DNA of 8,898 bases from Planctomycetota bacterium (GTDB lineage: Bacteria; Planctomycetota; Phycisphaerae; UBA1845): positions 1,448 to 10,345 of the forward strand of contig JADFRH010000056.1 in the NCBI GenBank assembly GCA_022561415.1. Reading direction: 5' to 3'. Positions 1 to 6,471 of the stretch are shown here, piece after piece. Position 1 is the first letter of the stretch. Each line of letters begins with the position of its first letter. The position numbers and the translations under genes are program-made. The notes under the pieces are model-generated. The model was not told where the DNA came from. It made no database searches and saw only the letters and a list, made by a program, of their open reading frames with translations.

Positions 1-348
1 AAAATGAGCGTCGTTGAAGAGCGAATTGGTTCCCGCTGGGCAGTTGGAGCGGAACCGCCACTCGACCCAGAACGTTTCATCGATCGGCGGGGGAGGGGGG
101 GCATCCGTCGGCGCAATAATCAGAATATGGCCCATCCGTGAACCACCGCGGGCAAAACGAAGCACGTAGTGACCGTTTTCGATCGAACCGGAGCAGTCGT
201 TTTGGCACGGCGTGCCGCACTGCCAGCCATGCGAGGCGTGGCACGGCGAGAATTCGTCCGCCTCGTAGCGGTAGAGCGTTTCATCGGCCGAGACCCGCCC
301 GCCGCCGAAAGCAAGCAGCGCTACGATCAAACTGCATCGAACCGGCAT
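1..348 (-). CDS. secreted protein of unknown function, N-terminal 116 residues (runs off left edge)
   Basis: This partial gene reads leftwards from ATG at 348-346 and is open to base 1. Residues 1-21 look like a Sec signal peptide: basic start MPVRC, hydrophobic SLIVALLAFGG, and a VSA|DE cleavage site after A21. The mature part has a cysteine cluster (C36, C44, C48, C52, then C103), a proline run at 84-88 and an aromatic strand FWVEWRFR at 93-100. That strand resembles the first strands of concanavalin-A/LamG-like beta-sandwich domains, but the resemblance is too weak to name a family. The purine-rich stretch GGAGAAGAG lies 8-16 bases before the ATG and supports this start. The role is unknown; export to the periplasm or outside is inferred. 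Disulfide bonds are plausible given the cysteines. The gene has its own upstream promoter candidate at 382-390. Confidence 0.75.
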   Translation of the reverse strand, partial: MPVRCSLIVALLAFGGGRVSADETLYRYEADEFSPCHASHGWQCGTPCQNDCSGSIENGHYVLRFARGGSRMGHILIIAPTDAPPPPPIDETFWVEWRFRSNCPAGTNSLFNDAHF

Positions 349-381
349 AACGAATCTCTTCTCCGGGCTCCGTCCCAACAA

Positions 382-390
382 AGTATACCA
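382..390 (-). promoter_or_regulatory. extended -10 promoter candidate for the left-edge secreted protein
   Basis: On the minus strand the sequence reads TGGTATACT: a TGn extension followed by TATACT, five of six matches to the sigma-70 -10 box. Transcription would start near base 375, leaving a leader of about 27 bases before the ATG at 348. No good -35 box lies 16-19 bases upstream, which fits an extended -10 promoter. This is pattern matching only. Confidence 0.4.
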
Positions 391-428
391 CTTCCCGGCC
401 CGGAATTACTGCTGAAATGTCGCGTTGG

Positions 429-514
429 TGGCACTATTCTGCCATAGGTAGGGCAGTGCTTGAAAGACCGCCGGAGCGGCTTTCGCCCGGAGGGCGCGTC
501 CCGGCGCGCCGGGA
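429..514. repeat. cluster of inverted repeats (REP-like) between two minus-strand genes
   Basis: Four inverted repeats are packed into 86 bases. TGGCA (429-433) pairs with TGCCA (440-444). GAAAG plus CCGC (462-471) pairs with GCGG plus CTTTC (476-484), giving 9 pairs with a bulged A at 467 and a CGGA loop. CGCCC (484-488) pairs with GGGCG (492-496) around GGA. TCCCGGCGCGCCGGGA (499-514) is a perfect 16-base palindrome. No T-run follows on either strand, so a simple intrinsic terminator is not supported. The patch lies downstream of the DUF5658-type gene (stop at 680) and upstream of the left-edge gene. It could be a degraded REP/MITE-like element, but only one copy is visible here. Confidence 0.5.
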
Positions 515-521
515 TCGGTTT

Positions 522-549
522 AGCATGGCTGATGGCTGAAAGCTACCAT
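522..549. repeat. short heptamer-phased repeat, ATGGCTG type
   Basis: Four consecutive 7-base blocks share a register: AGCATGG, CTGATGG, CTGAAAG, CTACCAT. The exact heptamer ATGGCTG occurs twice in tandem at 525-531 and 532-538. The patch is short and could be a decayed array. It sits about 40 bases from the clearer GACAACT array and has the same period. Confidence 0.4.
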
Positions 550-550
550 C

Positions 551-578
551 CCCCATCCTCGCTGCGCGAAGAATGGGG
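551..578. other. imperfect hairpin between two heptamer repeat patches
   Basis: CCCCAT (551-556) pairs with ATGGGG (573-578). Inside it TCGC (559-562) pairs with GCGA (566-569) around a TGC loop, leaving a small CC/AGA internal loop. There are ten pairs in total. No T-run follows, so a terminator role is not supported. With its neighbours it fills the 331-base gap between the left-edge gene and the DUF5658-type gene, in which I see no coding sequence. Confidence 0.4.
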
Positions 579-587
579 CACCTTGCC

Positions 588-651
588 GACAACTGAGAAC
601 TGATCACTGACAACTGACAACTTGATCACTGACAACTGCAAACTGACGACT
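588..651. repeat. heptamer tandem array, consensus GACAACT, 9 units
   Basis: Nine units follow in 7-base register: GACAACT, GAGAACT, GATCACT, GACAACT, GACAACT, (extra T at 623) GATCACT, GACAACT, GCAAACT, GACGACT. Four are exact copies of the consensus and the others differ by one or two bases. The array ends 28 bases before the stop codon of the DUF5658-type gene. It resembles in style the short tandemly repeated heptamers known from cyanobacteria. The plus strand carries TGA once per unit junction, so it is closed to translation. Confidence 0.85.
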
Positions 652-679
652 GGTAGCGGTGTCGACGGCGGAGCGCGAA

Positions 680-1237
680 TCAGTGCGGCGCGGTGACCTC
701 TACGTCTTCAAGACCGGCAAGGCCGACGTCGCCGGGGAGTGCGAACGCGTAGAGTTCGAAGCAGGTGGACCAGCGAATCGCGAGAAAGACATAGGCCGCG
801 AGCACCAGGTAGGCGGCCAGCTCGGCAAGTCGCAACCGGCGGAATCGCAGGAGCGGGTAACTTCCGATAAGCACCAGCCCGATCTTGAACAGCACGATCG
901 AACTCGTGCCGTTGCCGAGCATGAGGCGGGCGATGGGATTCTGCTCCTGCAGCAGTCCATGCTTGTGGGAGAGGAGCGTGAACACCAGATCAAACCCGTT
1001 GAGCAGCCAGATTCCCATCACGAGGCAGATGACGCGGTGAGCGCGGGAGGCGGCCGCCCAGGCGACGAAACGCGTTGCCCAGGTCTCGCGTCGTGCGGGC
1101 AGACCGACAATGTCGGCTTGTTGGCCTGCGGCGTCGGGCAATAGCGATGTGTGGCTACCGTTCACACCGTCTGTATCGGCGGGCGCCCGATGGGGAATGA
1201 CCGGGGCGGAGTTTGCGCTGCCTGCTCCGATAAGCAC
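680..1237 (-). CDS. three-helix membrane protein, DUF5658-type
   Basis: The C-terminal half is clearly coding. It has three hydrophobic helices at about residues 69-89, 112-130 and 138-157 (GTG-1237 numbering). The signature [10 protein letters not shown] (79-88) and the downstream NPIARLML (100-107) are typical of the small DUF5658 membrane family, which is found often in planctomycetes and whose function is unknown. It would lie in the inner membrane. The first roughly 50 residues are Pro/Ala/Gly/Ser-rich and look disordered. The start is uncertain because no ATG exists before the first helix. GTG at 1237 is the longest reading that does not overlap moaC; GTG at 1165 is an alternative, and neither has a good ribosome binding site. 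The frame stays open upstream to 1555, but that part is antisense to moaC and is not credible. The gene is divergent from moaC. Confidence 0.72.
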   Translation of the reverse strand: MLIGAGSANSAPVIPHRAPADTDGVNGSHTSLLPDAAGQQADIVGLPARRETWATRFVAWAAASRAHRVICLVMGIWLLNGFDLVFTLLSHKHGLLQEQNPIARLMLGNGTSSIVLFKIGLVLIGSYPLLRFRRLRLAELAAYLVLAAYVFLAIRWSTCFELYAFALPGDVGLAGLEDVEVTAPH

Positions 1238-1306
1238 GACGGGCTCAGGGGCTCCAGGCGTCGGCGATTTGCCGCTGAGGCCCTTCGATACGAGAATAGG
1301 CGTGCT

Positions 1307-1813
1307 ATGACTGCACAGCCCCACAACCCGGCTCTGTCGCACGTCGATGCCTCCGGCGCGGCACAGATGGTCGACGTCTCCGCCAAGGGTGTCACGCAGC
1401 GAGAGGCCGTCGCTTCGGCCAGGGTGACCATGCGGGCGGAGGTGCTCACGGCGCTGCTGCGGGGCGAGCTTCCCAAGGGGGATGCCGTGGCGACGGCGCG
1501 CGTGGCGGGCATCATGGCGGCCAAGCGAACAAGTGAGCTGATCCCGCTGTGTCATCCGCTACCGCTGGACTGTGTCCGGGTCGAGTTTGAATCGTCCGGT
1601 CCGGGCGAGATGCTGATCCGGTGCATGGCGAAGACGTCGGCGCGGACGGGCGTGGAGATGGAGGCGCTCACCGGGGTCGCCGTCGCGGCGCTGACACTGT
1701 ACGACATGGCCAAGGCGGCGGACAAGGCGATCACGATCGGTCCGATCCAGCTCGAACGCAAGACGGGCGGCAAGAGCGGGACGTATCAACGCGCGTCCGA
1801 ATCGGACGGCTGA
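1307..1813 (+). CDS. moaC: cyclic pyranopterin monophosphate synthase MoaC
   Basis: MoaC acts in the first stage of molybdenum cofactor synthesis. It converts the 3',8-cyclo-GTP product of MoaA into cyclic pyranopterin monophosphate in the cytoplasm. The 168-residue product has the usual length and all hallmark blocks: [20 protein letters not shown] (57-76), LIPLCHPL (78-85) with H83, [20 protein letters not shown] (115-134) with E117, E119 and D133, then K136, K140 and the glycine-rich RKTGGKSG near the end. The ATG at 1307 gives the canonical N-terminus ([17 protein letters not shown]); a longer frame from 1151 adds only non-conserved residues. AGG at 1298-1300, six bases before the ATG, is a weak ribosome site. 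A poor promoter match (TTGCCG, 17 bases, GAGAAT at 1269-1297) would place the transcript start almost at the ATG. No other molybdopterin gene is in the window. Confidence 0.97.
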   Translation: MTAQPHNPALSHVDASGAAQMVDVSAKGVTQREAVASARVTMRAEVLTALLRGELPKGDAVATARVAGIMAAKRTSELIPLCHPLPLDCVRVEFESSGPGEMLIRCMAKTSARTGVEMEALTGVAVAALTLYDMAKAADKAITIGPIQLERKTGGKSGTYQRASESDG

Positions 1814-1887
1814 AATCGCGCGATCGACTGGTTTATCCGGATCGCCGACCAACCATTTCCATAGCCTTTCAAAACATTTGAAACCGA

Positions 1888-1917
1888 TTGTGAGCCGTGA
1901 AAGTAGCTTACTACAAT
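1888..1917 (+). promoter_or_regulatory. sigma-70-type promoter candidate for the prenyl synthase gene
   Basis: TTGTGA (1888-1893, four of six -35 matches) is followed after 18 bases by TACAAT (1912-1917, five of six -10 matches). The transcript would start near 1924, about 47 bases before the ATG at 1971. It lies in the 157-base gap after moaC, so the prenyl synthase gene can be transcribed on its own. I see no convincing terminator for moaC in the same gap. Confidence 0.45.
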
Positions 1918-1970
1918 CGCCCGCGCGTGAGACCCTAGCGGCGCGGCGGTTCCTGCGGAATTCATAGCGA

Positions 1971-2969
1971 ATGAACGTACAGCTTCTGGACACGTTTGCT
2001 CCGACTCTCGGCAACTGGTACGCACCGATTCAGGACGACCTGGAACGCACGAAGAAGATCTTCGACGACGAACTCATCAGCGATCTTCCGCTGGTCAACG
2101 AGTTTTGTCAGCGTGTGCGGGCCTACCGAGGGAAGATGCTTCGACCGGCCCTTCTGCTGCTTAGCGGCAAGGCGTGCGGCGAGCTAACGCCTGCGCATCA
2201 CACGCTGGCGGCCGTGGTCGAGATGGTCCACATCGCGACGCTTGTCCACGACGATGTCCTCGACGAGGCGGACGAGCGTCGGGGACGACCGACGATCTGC
2301 TCGACGGACGGGAATGTGGCGGCCGTTCTGCTCGGTGATTGCCTGATCAGTCACGCGTTTCACCTGTGCAGTTCGCTCGAGAGCCAGTTCGCCTCGCGCC
2401 GCGTCGGCGCTGCCACCAACACGGTTTGCGAGGGAGAGCTGCTGCAGAACCATCTTCGCGGACGGGACACGGTCGACGAGACCACCTACTTCGAAATCGT
2501 TCGTCGCAAGACGGGTGCCCTGACGGCCGTTGCCTGTGAGCTCGGATCGCATTACGCCGGGGCATCGCCCGAGGTCGTTCGGGCGACGGCGTCTTTCGGC
2601 ACGTCGGCCGGCGTAGCGTTCCAGATCATCGACGACGTGCTGGATGCGAACGGCGAACGAGAGACGGTCGGCAAGACGCTCGGGCTCGACCTGGCACTCG
2701 GCAAGCTGACGCTTCCAACGATTCATTGCCTCGCCCACGCCGACGCGCAGACCGCATCGGCCCTTCGAGAGGTGCTGCGTGGCCGGCGAACGTTCACCCG
2801 AGAGGAAATCGGCGGCTGGCTCGACGCGACAAACAGCATTGACTACGCACGATCGGTGGCCGCCCAGCACGTCGAACGGGCACTTGGACATTTGGAGTCG
2901 ATCCCACCCGGCGATGCAAAGGACTCGCTCACCGCCATGGCGAGATTCATCATCGACCGCCGGTTCTAG
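1971..2969 (+). CDS. trans-polyprenyl diphosphate synthase, long-chain type (IspB/HepT-like)
   Basis: This enzyme adds isopentenyl diphosphate units head-to-tail to an allylic primer. The products are long prenyl diphosphates used for quinone side chains. The 332-residue protein has all family landmarks: GKMLRPALLLLSGKA (54-68) for substrate binding, the first Asp-rich motif DDVLD (94-98) followed by RRGRPT (103-108), EGELLQN (154-160), K180-T181, the second Asp-rich motif DDVLD (221-225) preceded by GVAFQII, and KLTLP (245-249). The residue five before the first Asp motif is A89. A small residue there is known to leave the chain tunnel open, so a long product (C30 or longer) is inferred rather than farnesyl or geranylgeranyl diphosphate. 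The start ATG at 1971 has only a weak upstream purine patch. The gene stands alone behind its own promoter candidate, and no quinone-pathway neighbour is visible. Confidence 0.95.
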   Translation: MNVQLLDTFAPTLGNWYAPIQDDLERTKKIFDDELISDLPLVNEFCQRVRAYRGKMLRPALLLLSGKACGELTPAHHTLAAVVEMVHIATLVHDDVLDEADERRGRPTICSTDGNVAAVLLGDCLISHAFHLCSSLESQFASRRVGAATNTVCEGELLQNHLRGRDTVDETTYFEIVRRKTGALTAVACELGSHYAGASPEVVRATASFGTSAGVAFQIIDDVLDANGERETVGKTLGLDLALGKLTLPTIHCLAHADAQTASALREVLRGRRTFTREEIGGWLDATNSIDYARSVAAQHVERALGHLESIPPGDAKDSLTAMARFIIDRRF

Positions 2970-3011
2970 CGCGTCCACCACGTGCGAGGCGTGCGATTCC
3001 CGCCAAAATCC

Positions 3012-3040
3012 TTGATCTGGGCTGTCATGGAATCTATCAT
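3012..3040 (+). promoter_or_regulatory. sigma-70-type promoter candidate for the exported TPR-type protein
   Basis: TTGATC (3012-3017, four of six) and TATCAT (3035-3040, five of six) are separated by an ideal 17 bases. The transcript would start near 3047, leaving a leader of about 56 bases before the chosen ATG at 3103. The element lies in the 133-base gap after the prenyl synthase gene, where I see no clear terminator. Confidence 0.45.
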
Positions 3041-3090
3041 CTGCCGATTGTAAGTGCATGCCCCAGAGACACTTGCGGCCTATGAAGTCG

Positions 3091-3096
3091 AAGGTG
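3091..3096 (+). promoter_or_regulatory. ribosome binding site that decides the start of the exported TPR-type protein
   Basis: AAGGTG lies six bases before ATG 3103. The upstream in-frame ATGs at 3058 and 3082 lack such a site. Choosing 3103 also gives a compact signal peptide. This is the best-placed Shine-Dalgarno motif in the window. Confidence 0.5.
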
Positions 3097-3102
3097 ACAG
3101 CC

Positions 3103-4269
3103 ATGTGCCCGTCGGTTTGGACATTGCGACGCATCGTGTTGTGCGCGATTGGCGCGGTCGTAGCCGTTTGCACGGCGGCGCCGCGAACAGCGGGACAGAC
3201 GCTACGCCCGCAGGCGCCGCGCAGTGCGGGGCAGGTGTTGCGCTCGGAGACACCGACGTCGGTCTTCGATGCCTACCACAATGTTCGACCGCACTACGCG
3301 GAACGGCGTACCGTCGGCTCGTACCAGAATGAGACCCAGCGCGCGGCTCTGAGAGGCTTTCAGATGCAAGACCGTCGCGAGAATCGGCGTGGCGGGCTGT
3401 CACCTTTTTCGCTGCTCTCCGATCGCCTGGCGGCGGTCAGATCGGGCGCCGGATCGATTTCGGCGCTGCTGTCGGGCCGCGGCGCCTTTTCGCCGGCCCG
3501 TGCCGGTGCGTTCTCGCGCTTTGGCCGCACCGGGCGTGATTCGGTGGCTCAGCCGGTGGGTACGGCGGAGGCGGCCGTCGCGCGGCGGCGACTTCTCATG
3601 GCCGGATCATCGCGAAACGAACCGATCTATCGTGCGTTGCAGCGCCTACGTGGGCGCGGCGCGGGAGCGCACAGAACCATCGCGACCGCACCGCTGATTC
3701 CGGCCGATCGCGAGACTCCCCAGCCGAGCGGGACGGAGATCAGTCTGCACGATTTTCTGCAAACCCAAGCCGACCTCGATCGAAGCAGACTACGCCGCGA
3801 GGCCTGGGAACATTTTCGGACGGGAGAGTACATGCGCGCGGCGCGGGCGTTCGACATCGCCACGAGCCTGGATGCCTCGGACAACACGTCGCGCACGGGC
3901 GAGATGCTTTGTCATGTCATCGTTCGGGCGAATCACACGGCGTTGGCCGTGTTCCGGGAGCTGGTTCGACACGGCGGCGATCTGTTCGGTCAGGTGCTGG
4001 GGGGCGCCGATTCGTCCGACGCGGCATCGTTGTTCGGCGATCCACAGCGCGCGCTGGCCTTGCAGACCGACGCGCAGGTTCGTTCCGGCCCGAGCCAGAC
4101 GAATCCGGATGCGAGGGCGATGTACCTGCTGGTCTTGTGGTATCTGGGGGAAACTTCCGAAGCGCAGCGCGGCGCCGTCGCGTTCGCCCGGGAGGATCCG
4201 AAGTCACCGTACGCCGGCTGGCCCGCCGAGATGCAGCGCGTGCTCGATCGGGGAAGATCGGGTTCGTAA
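3103..4269 (+). CDS. exported TPR-type protein of unknown function
   Basis: The predicted product has 388 residues. Residues 1-30 form a signal peptide or anchor: basic TLRR, then hydrophobic IVLCAIGAVVAVCTAA. The next 200 residues are rich in Arg, Ala, Gly and Ser, lack recognisable domains and are probably disordered. They begin with a 12-residue tandem duplication (APRTAGQTLRPQ / APRSAGQVLRSE). The C-terminal part is helical. REAWEHFRTGEYMRAARAFD followed by IATSLD (about 233-257) matches a tetratricopeptide helix pair, and AMYLLVLWYLGETSEAQRGA (about 339-358) looks like a second one. TPR pairs usually bind partner proteins, so a periplasmic scaffold role is possible but unproven. ATG 3103 is chosen for its ribosome site; ATG 3082 and ATG 3058 are alternatives that only lengthen the N-terminus. 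Codon use is like that of its neighbours. No enzyme motif was recognised. Confidence 0.8.
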   Translation: MCPSVWTLRRIVLCAIGAVVAVCTAAPRTAGQTLRPQAPRSAGQVLRSETPTSVFDAYHNVRPHYAERRTVGSYQNETQRAALRGFQMQDRRENRRGGLSPFSLLSDRLAAVRSGAGSISALLSGRGAFSPARAGAFSRFGRTGRDSVAQPVGTAEAAVARRRLLMAGSSRNEPIYRALQRLRGRGAGAHRTIATAPLIPADRETPQPSGTEISLHDFLQTQADLDRSRLRREAWEHFRTGEYMRAARAFDIATSLDASDNTSRTGEMLCHVIVRANHTALAVFRELVRHGGDLFGQVLGGADSSDAASLFGDPQRALALQTDAQVRSGPSQTNPDARAMYLLVLWYLGETSEAQRGAVAFAREDPKSPYAGWPAEMQRVLDRGRSGS

Positions 4270-4349
4270 GAGCGGACTTGTTCGTGTGACGGCCATCCGG
4301 AGTTGCGAGATGCCGCTACCGATATACTGCCGAGCCGGGGTCGACGCAC

Positions 4350-4368
4350 CGGGCGAATGGTTCGCCCG
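4350..4368. other. perfect 8-base-pair hairpin ahead of the dehydratase gene
   Basis: CGGGCGAA (4350-4357) and TTCGCCCG (4361-4368) are exact reverse complements around a TGG loop. It lies 81 bases past the stop of the exported TPR-type gene and 85 bases before the ATG at 4453. No T-run follows, so it is not a classical intrinsic terminator. It may slow transcription, protect an RNA end or lie in the leader of the dehydratase mRNA. Confidence 0.45.
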
Positions 4369-4452
4369 CTCCGGAAGATCGCGAAACACCTACTTCGTGA
4401 CAGCAACTTGACGGACGCTCCAACCACATCGCCGCAAGGCCGCGCAAGCGGC

Positions 4453-6390
4453 ATGATCCGATATCGAACGCCGCTGGTGGCTCTCGCTCACGGCGCACTG
4501 TTCACGCTCGCGCTTCTCTCGGCGTTTCTGCTCGCGTACAATTTCCGGTGGCGTCTGCTACTGGCCGACGGGGCGATTTACGACTGGTTCGTGAAACTGT
4601 ATGTCCCGTTCCTTTGTCTGTCGCTTCCGTCGAAACTGTTCGCGTTTCATATCCTCGGGCAGTATCGAAGCTCATGGCGGTATGTCGGGCTGCGCGACCT
4701 GGCCGGAGTCCTGCGCGCGTCTCTGGTCGGCTCGTTTATCTTCATAGTGGCTTACTTCCTGACGGAAACGGTTTCGGGGCAGCTTTTCGGCGACCCCGCC
4801 ATCAATCGAGCCCAACGGTTACCCGAGTCGTCCGTCTTCCTGATCGATTGGGCCTCGACGGTGGTGTTCGTCTGCGCGGCAAGGGTTCTGTTCCGCTTCT
4901 ACCACGAGGAGATACGCCCCGCCCGAACCGAGTCGTCGAGCCGCGTGCTCATCGTCGGGGCGGGGAATGCGGGCGAGGCGCTGCTTCGCGAGCTGCTTCG
5001 TATGAGCCGGGATCGATACCTCTGTCTGGGCTTCCTCGATGATAACGCGCCCGCGCTTCGCAGTCGGATTCACGGTGTGGAGGTGCTGGGGCGTCTCTCG
5101 CAGATCGCCCAGATTTGCCGCGAGAAGAAAGTGCATGAGGTCTTCATCGCGATGGACCACGCGACGCCGAGAATGATTCGGTCGCTCGTCGAGCAGTGTC
5201 AGGGGACCGGCGTGTTGTTTCGGACGATCCCGACCATGACGGATCTGATGGCCGGTCGCTTCACCGTCAGTCAGATTCGAGACGTCGAGATTTCCGACCT
5301 TCTGGGGCGGGAACCCGTCAGCCTCGACACCGACGAAATCGCCAAGCAGCTTCGCGGACGGCGGACGCTGGTCACCGGCGCCGGCGGCAGCATCGGTTCG
5401 GAGATGTGCCGGCAGATCGCGGGCTTCGAGCCCGAGCGCCTGATCCTGGTCGAGCAGGCGGAGAACGGGTTGTTCGAAATCGAAAGGGAGCTTCAGCGCT
5501 TACATCCCACGCTCGACGTGACGGCACTGATCGCCGACGTCGCCGACCAAAAGCGGATCGAGGCCATCCTCCAAGCGGAATCGCCGTCGATTCTGTTTCA
5601 TGCGGCCGCCCACAAGCACGTCCCCATGATGGAAACCAATCCGGGCGAAGCGATCAAGAACAACATCGGCGGCACGGCCGTCGTCGCGCACGCTGCCATC
5701 GCCGCCGGCGTCGAAAAGATGGTGTTGATCTCGACCGACAAGGCGGTCAATCCCACAAGCATGATGGGATGTACCAAACGCGTGGCCGAGATGTACCTGC
5801 AGAGTCTCGGTGGTCGCGGCGTGACCCAGTTCGTCACGGTCCGCTTCGGTAACGTGCTGGGCAGCAGCGGCAGCGTCGTGCCGATCTTCAAGCAACAGAT
5901 CGCCGCCGGCGGACCGGTGACGGTGACCGACCCTAACATGAAGCGTTATTTCATGACGATCACGGAGGCGGCGCAGCTCGTTCTCCAGGCCGGCGCCATG
6001 GCCAACGGTGGAGAGGTTTACATTCTGCACATGGGTGAGCCGGTACGCATCGTCGATCTGGCCACCGACATGATCACGCTGAGCGGTCTGCGGCCGGGAC
6101 GCGACATCGAGATCAAATTCACGGGGATTCGTCCGGGTGAAAAACTGTTCGAGGAGCTCTCTTTCGATCACGAGGACATCGGTGACACGGCCCATCCGAA
6201 AATCGGAATCTGGAAACATCGTTCGAGCGAGCCCGGCACCCTTCGAGCAAGCCTCGACCAACTGCTCGCCATGGCGGACACCGTGACCGACCGGGAGTTG
6301 CGAGCGAAGCTCATGGAAATCGTGCCCGAGTATGCGCCCTCCGAGAAAGCGTTGCCGACCGTAGAGACGCCCGAGGCGAGCGCACGCTGA
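4453..6390 (+). CDS. membrane-anchored UDP-sugar 4,6-dehydratase, CapD/WbpM/PglF family
   Basis: Members of this family dehydrate UDP-N-acetylglucosamine to 4-keto-6-deoxy sugars for surface polysaccharides or glycoprotein glycans. The 645-residue length fits the large, membrane-bound subfamily. In order it has four helices (about 6-30, 45-68, 84-104, 128-149); a first nucleotide-binding fold with VLIVGAGNAGEALLRELL (from 165); and the catalytic Rossmann domain with TGAGGSIGSE (308-317), HAAAHKHVPMME (433-444 in the longer reading, 383-394 here), ISTDKAVNP (426-434), and MGCTKR. The catalytic set reads Ser427, Met438, Lys442. Met replaces the usual Tyr of short-chain dehydrogenases, as in WbpM. 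ATG 4453 is chosen because MIRYRTPLVALAHGAL is the usual family start. The frame stays open back to TTG 4303 with ATG 4357 in between, so 18-50 extra Arg-rich residues cannot be excluded. Ribosome sites are weak for all choices. The TIM-barrel-like gene follows after 81 bases on the same strand. Confidence 0.95.
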   Translation: MIRYRTPLVALAHGALFTLALLSAFLLAYNFRWRLLLADGAIYDWFVKLYVPFLCLSLPSKLFAFHILGQYRSSWRYVGLRDLAGVLRASLVGSFIFIVAYFLTETVSGQLFGDPAINRAQRLPESSVFLIDWASTVVFVCAARVLFRFYHEEIRPARTESSSRVLIVGAGNAGEALLRELLRMSRDRYLCLGFLDDNAPALRSRIHGVEVLGRLSQIAQICREKKVHEVFIAMDHATPRMIRSLVEQCQGTGVLFRTIPTMTDLMAGRFTVSQIRDVEISDLLGREPVSLDTDEIAKQLRGRRTLVTGAGGSIGSEMCRQIAGFEPERLILVEQAENGLFEIERELQRLHPTLDVTALIADVADQKRIEAILQAESPSILFHAAAHKHVPMMETNPGEAIKNNIGGTAVVAHAAIAAGVEKMVLISTDKAVNPTSMMGCTKRVAEMYLQSLGGRGVTQFVTVRFGNVLGSSGSVVPIFKQQIAAGGPVTVTDPNMKRYFMTITEAAQLVLQAGAMANGGEVYILHMGEPVRIVDLATDMITLSGLRPGRDIEIKFTGIRPGEKLFEELSFDHEDIGDTAHPKIGIWKHRSSEPGTLRASLDQLLAMADTVTDRELRAKLMEIVPEYAPSEKALPTVETPEASAR

Positions 6391-6471
6391 ACGGACGGGC
6401 AAGCCGGTTTCACCGGTCGTACAACCCTCCGCCCGCTTGACGTACATTCCCACAAAGGCAAGACTCTCATC

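Noticed and set aside
659..1144. 161-codon plus-strand frame
   Set aside because: Antisense to the transmembrane part of the DUF5658-type gene; its product is charged and featureless.
1238..1555. N-terminal extension of the DUF5658-type protein
   Set aside because: This part lies antisense to conserved MoaC coding sequence and has no family similarity; the real start must lie at or below 1237.
1815..1824. Palindrome ATCGCGCGAT after moaC as a terminator
   Set aside because: It has no loop and no T-run; short GC palindromes are common at this base composition.
1871..1886. Possible remnant of the RAAACRTC octamer upstream of the prenyl synthase
   Set aside because: AAAACATT followed by TGAAACCG is only loosely similar and spans two units; chance cannot be excluded.
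2184..3173. 329-codon open frame on the minus strand
   Set aside because: Antisense to the prenyl synthase, whose active-site motifs are complete; the product has no recognisable domain.
6404..6416. Terminator after the dehydratase gene
   Set aside because: CCGGT-TTC-ACCGG is only a 5-base-pair stem and no T-run follows.
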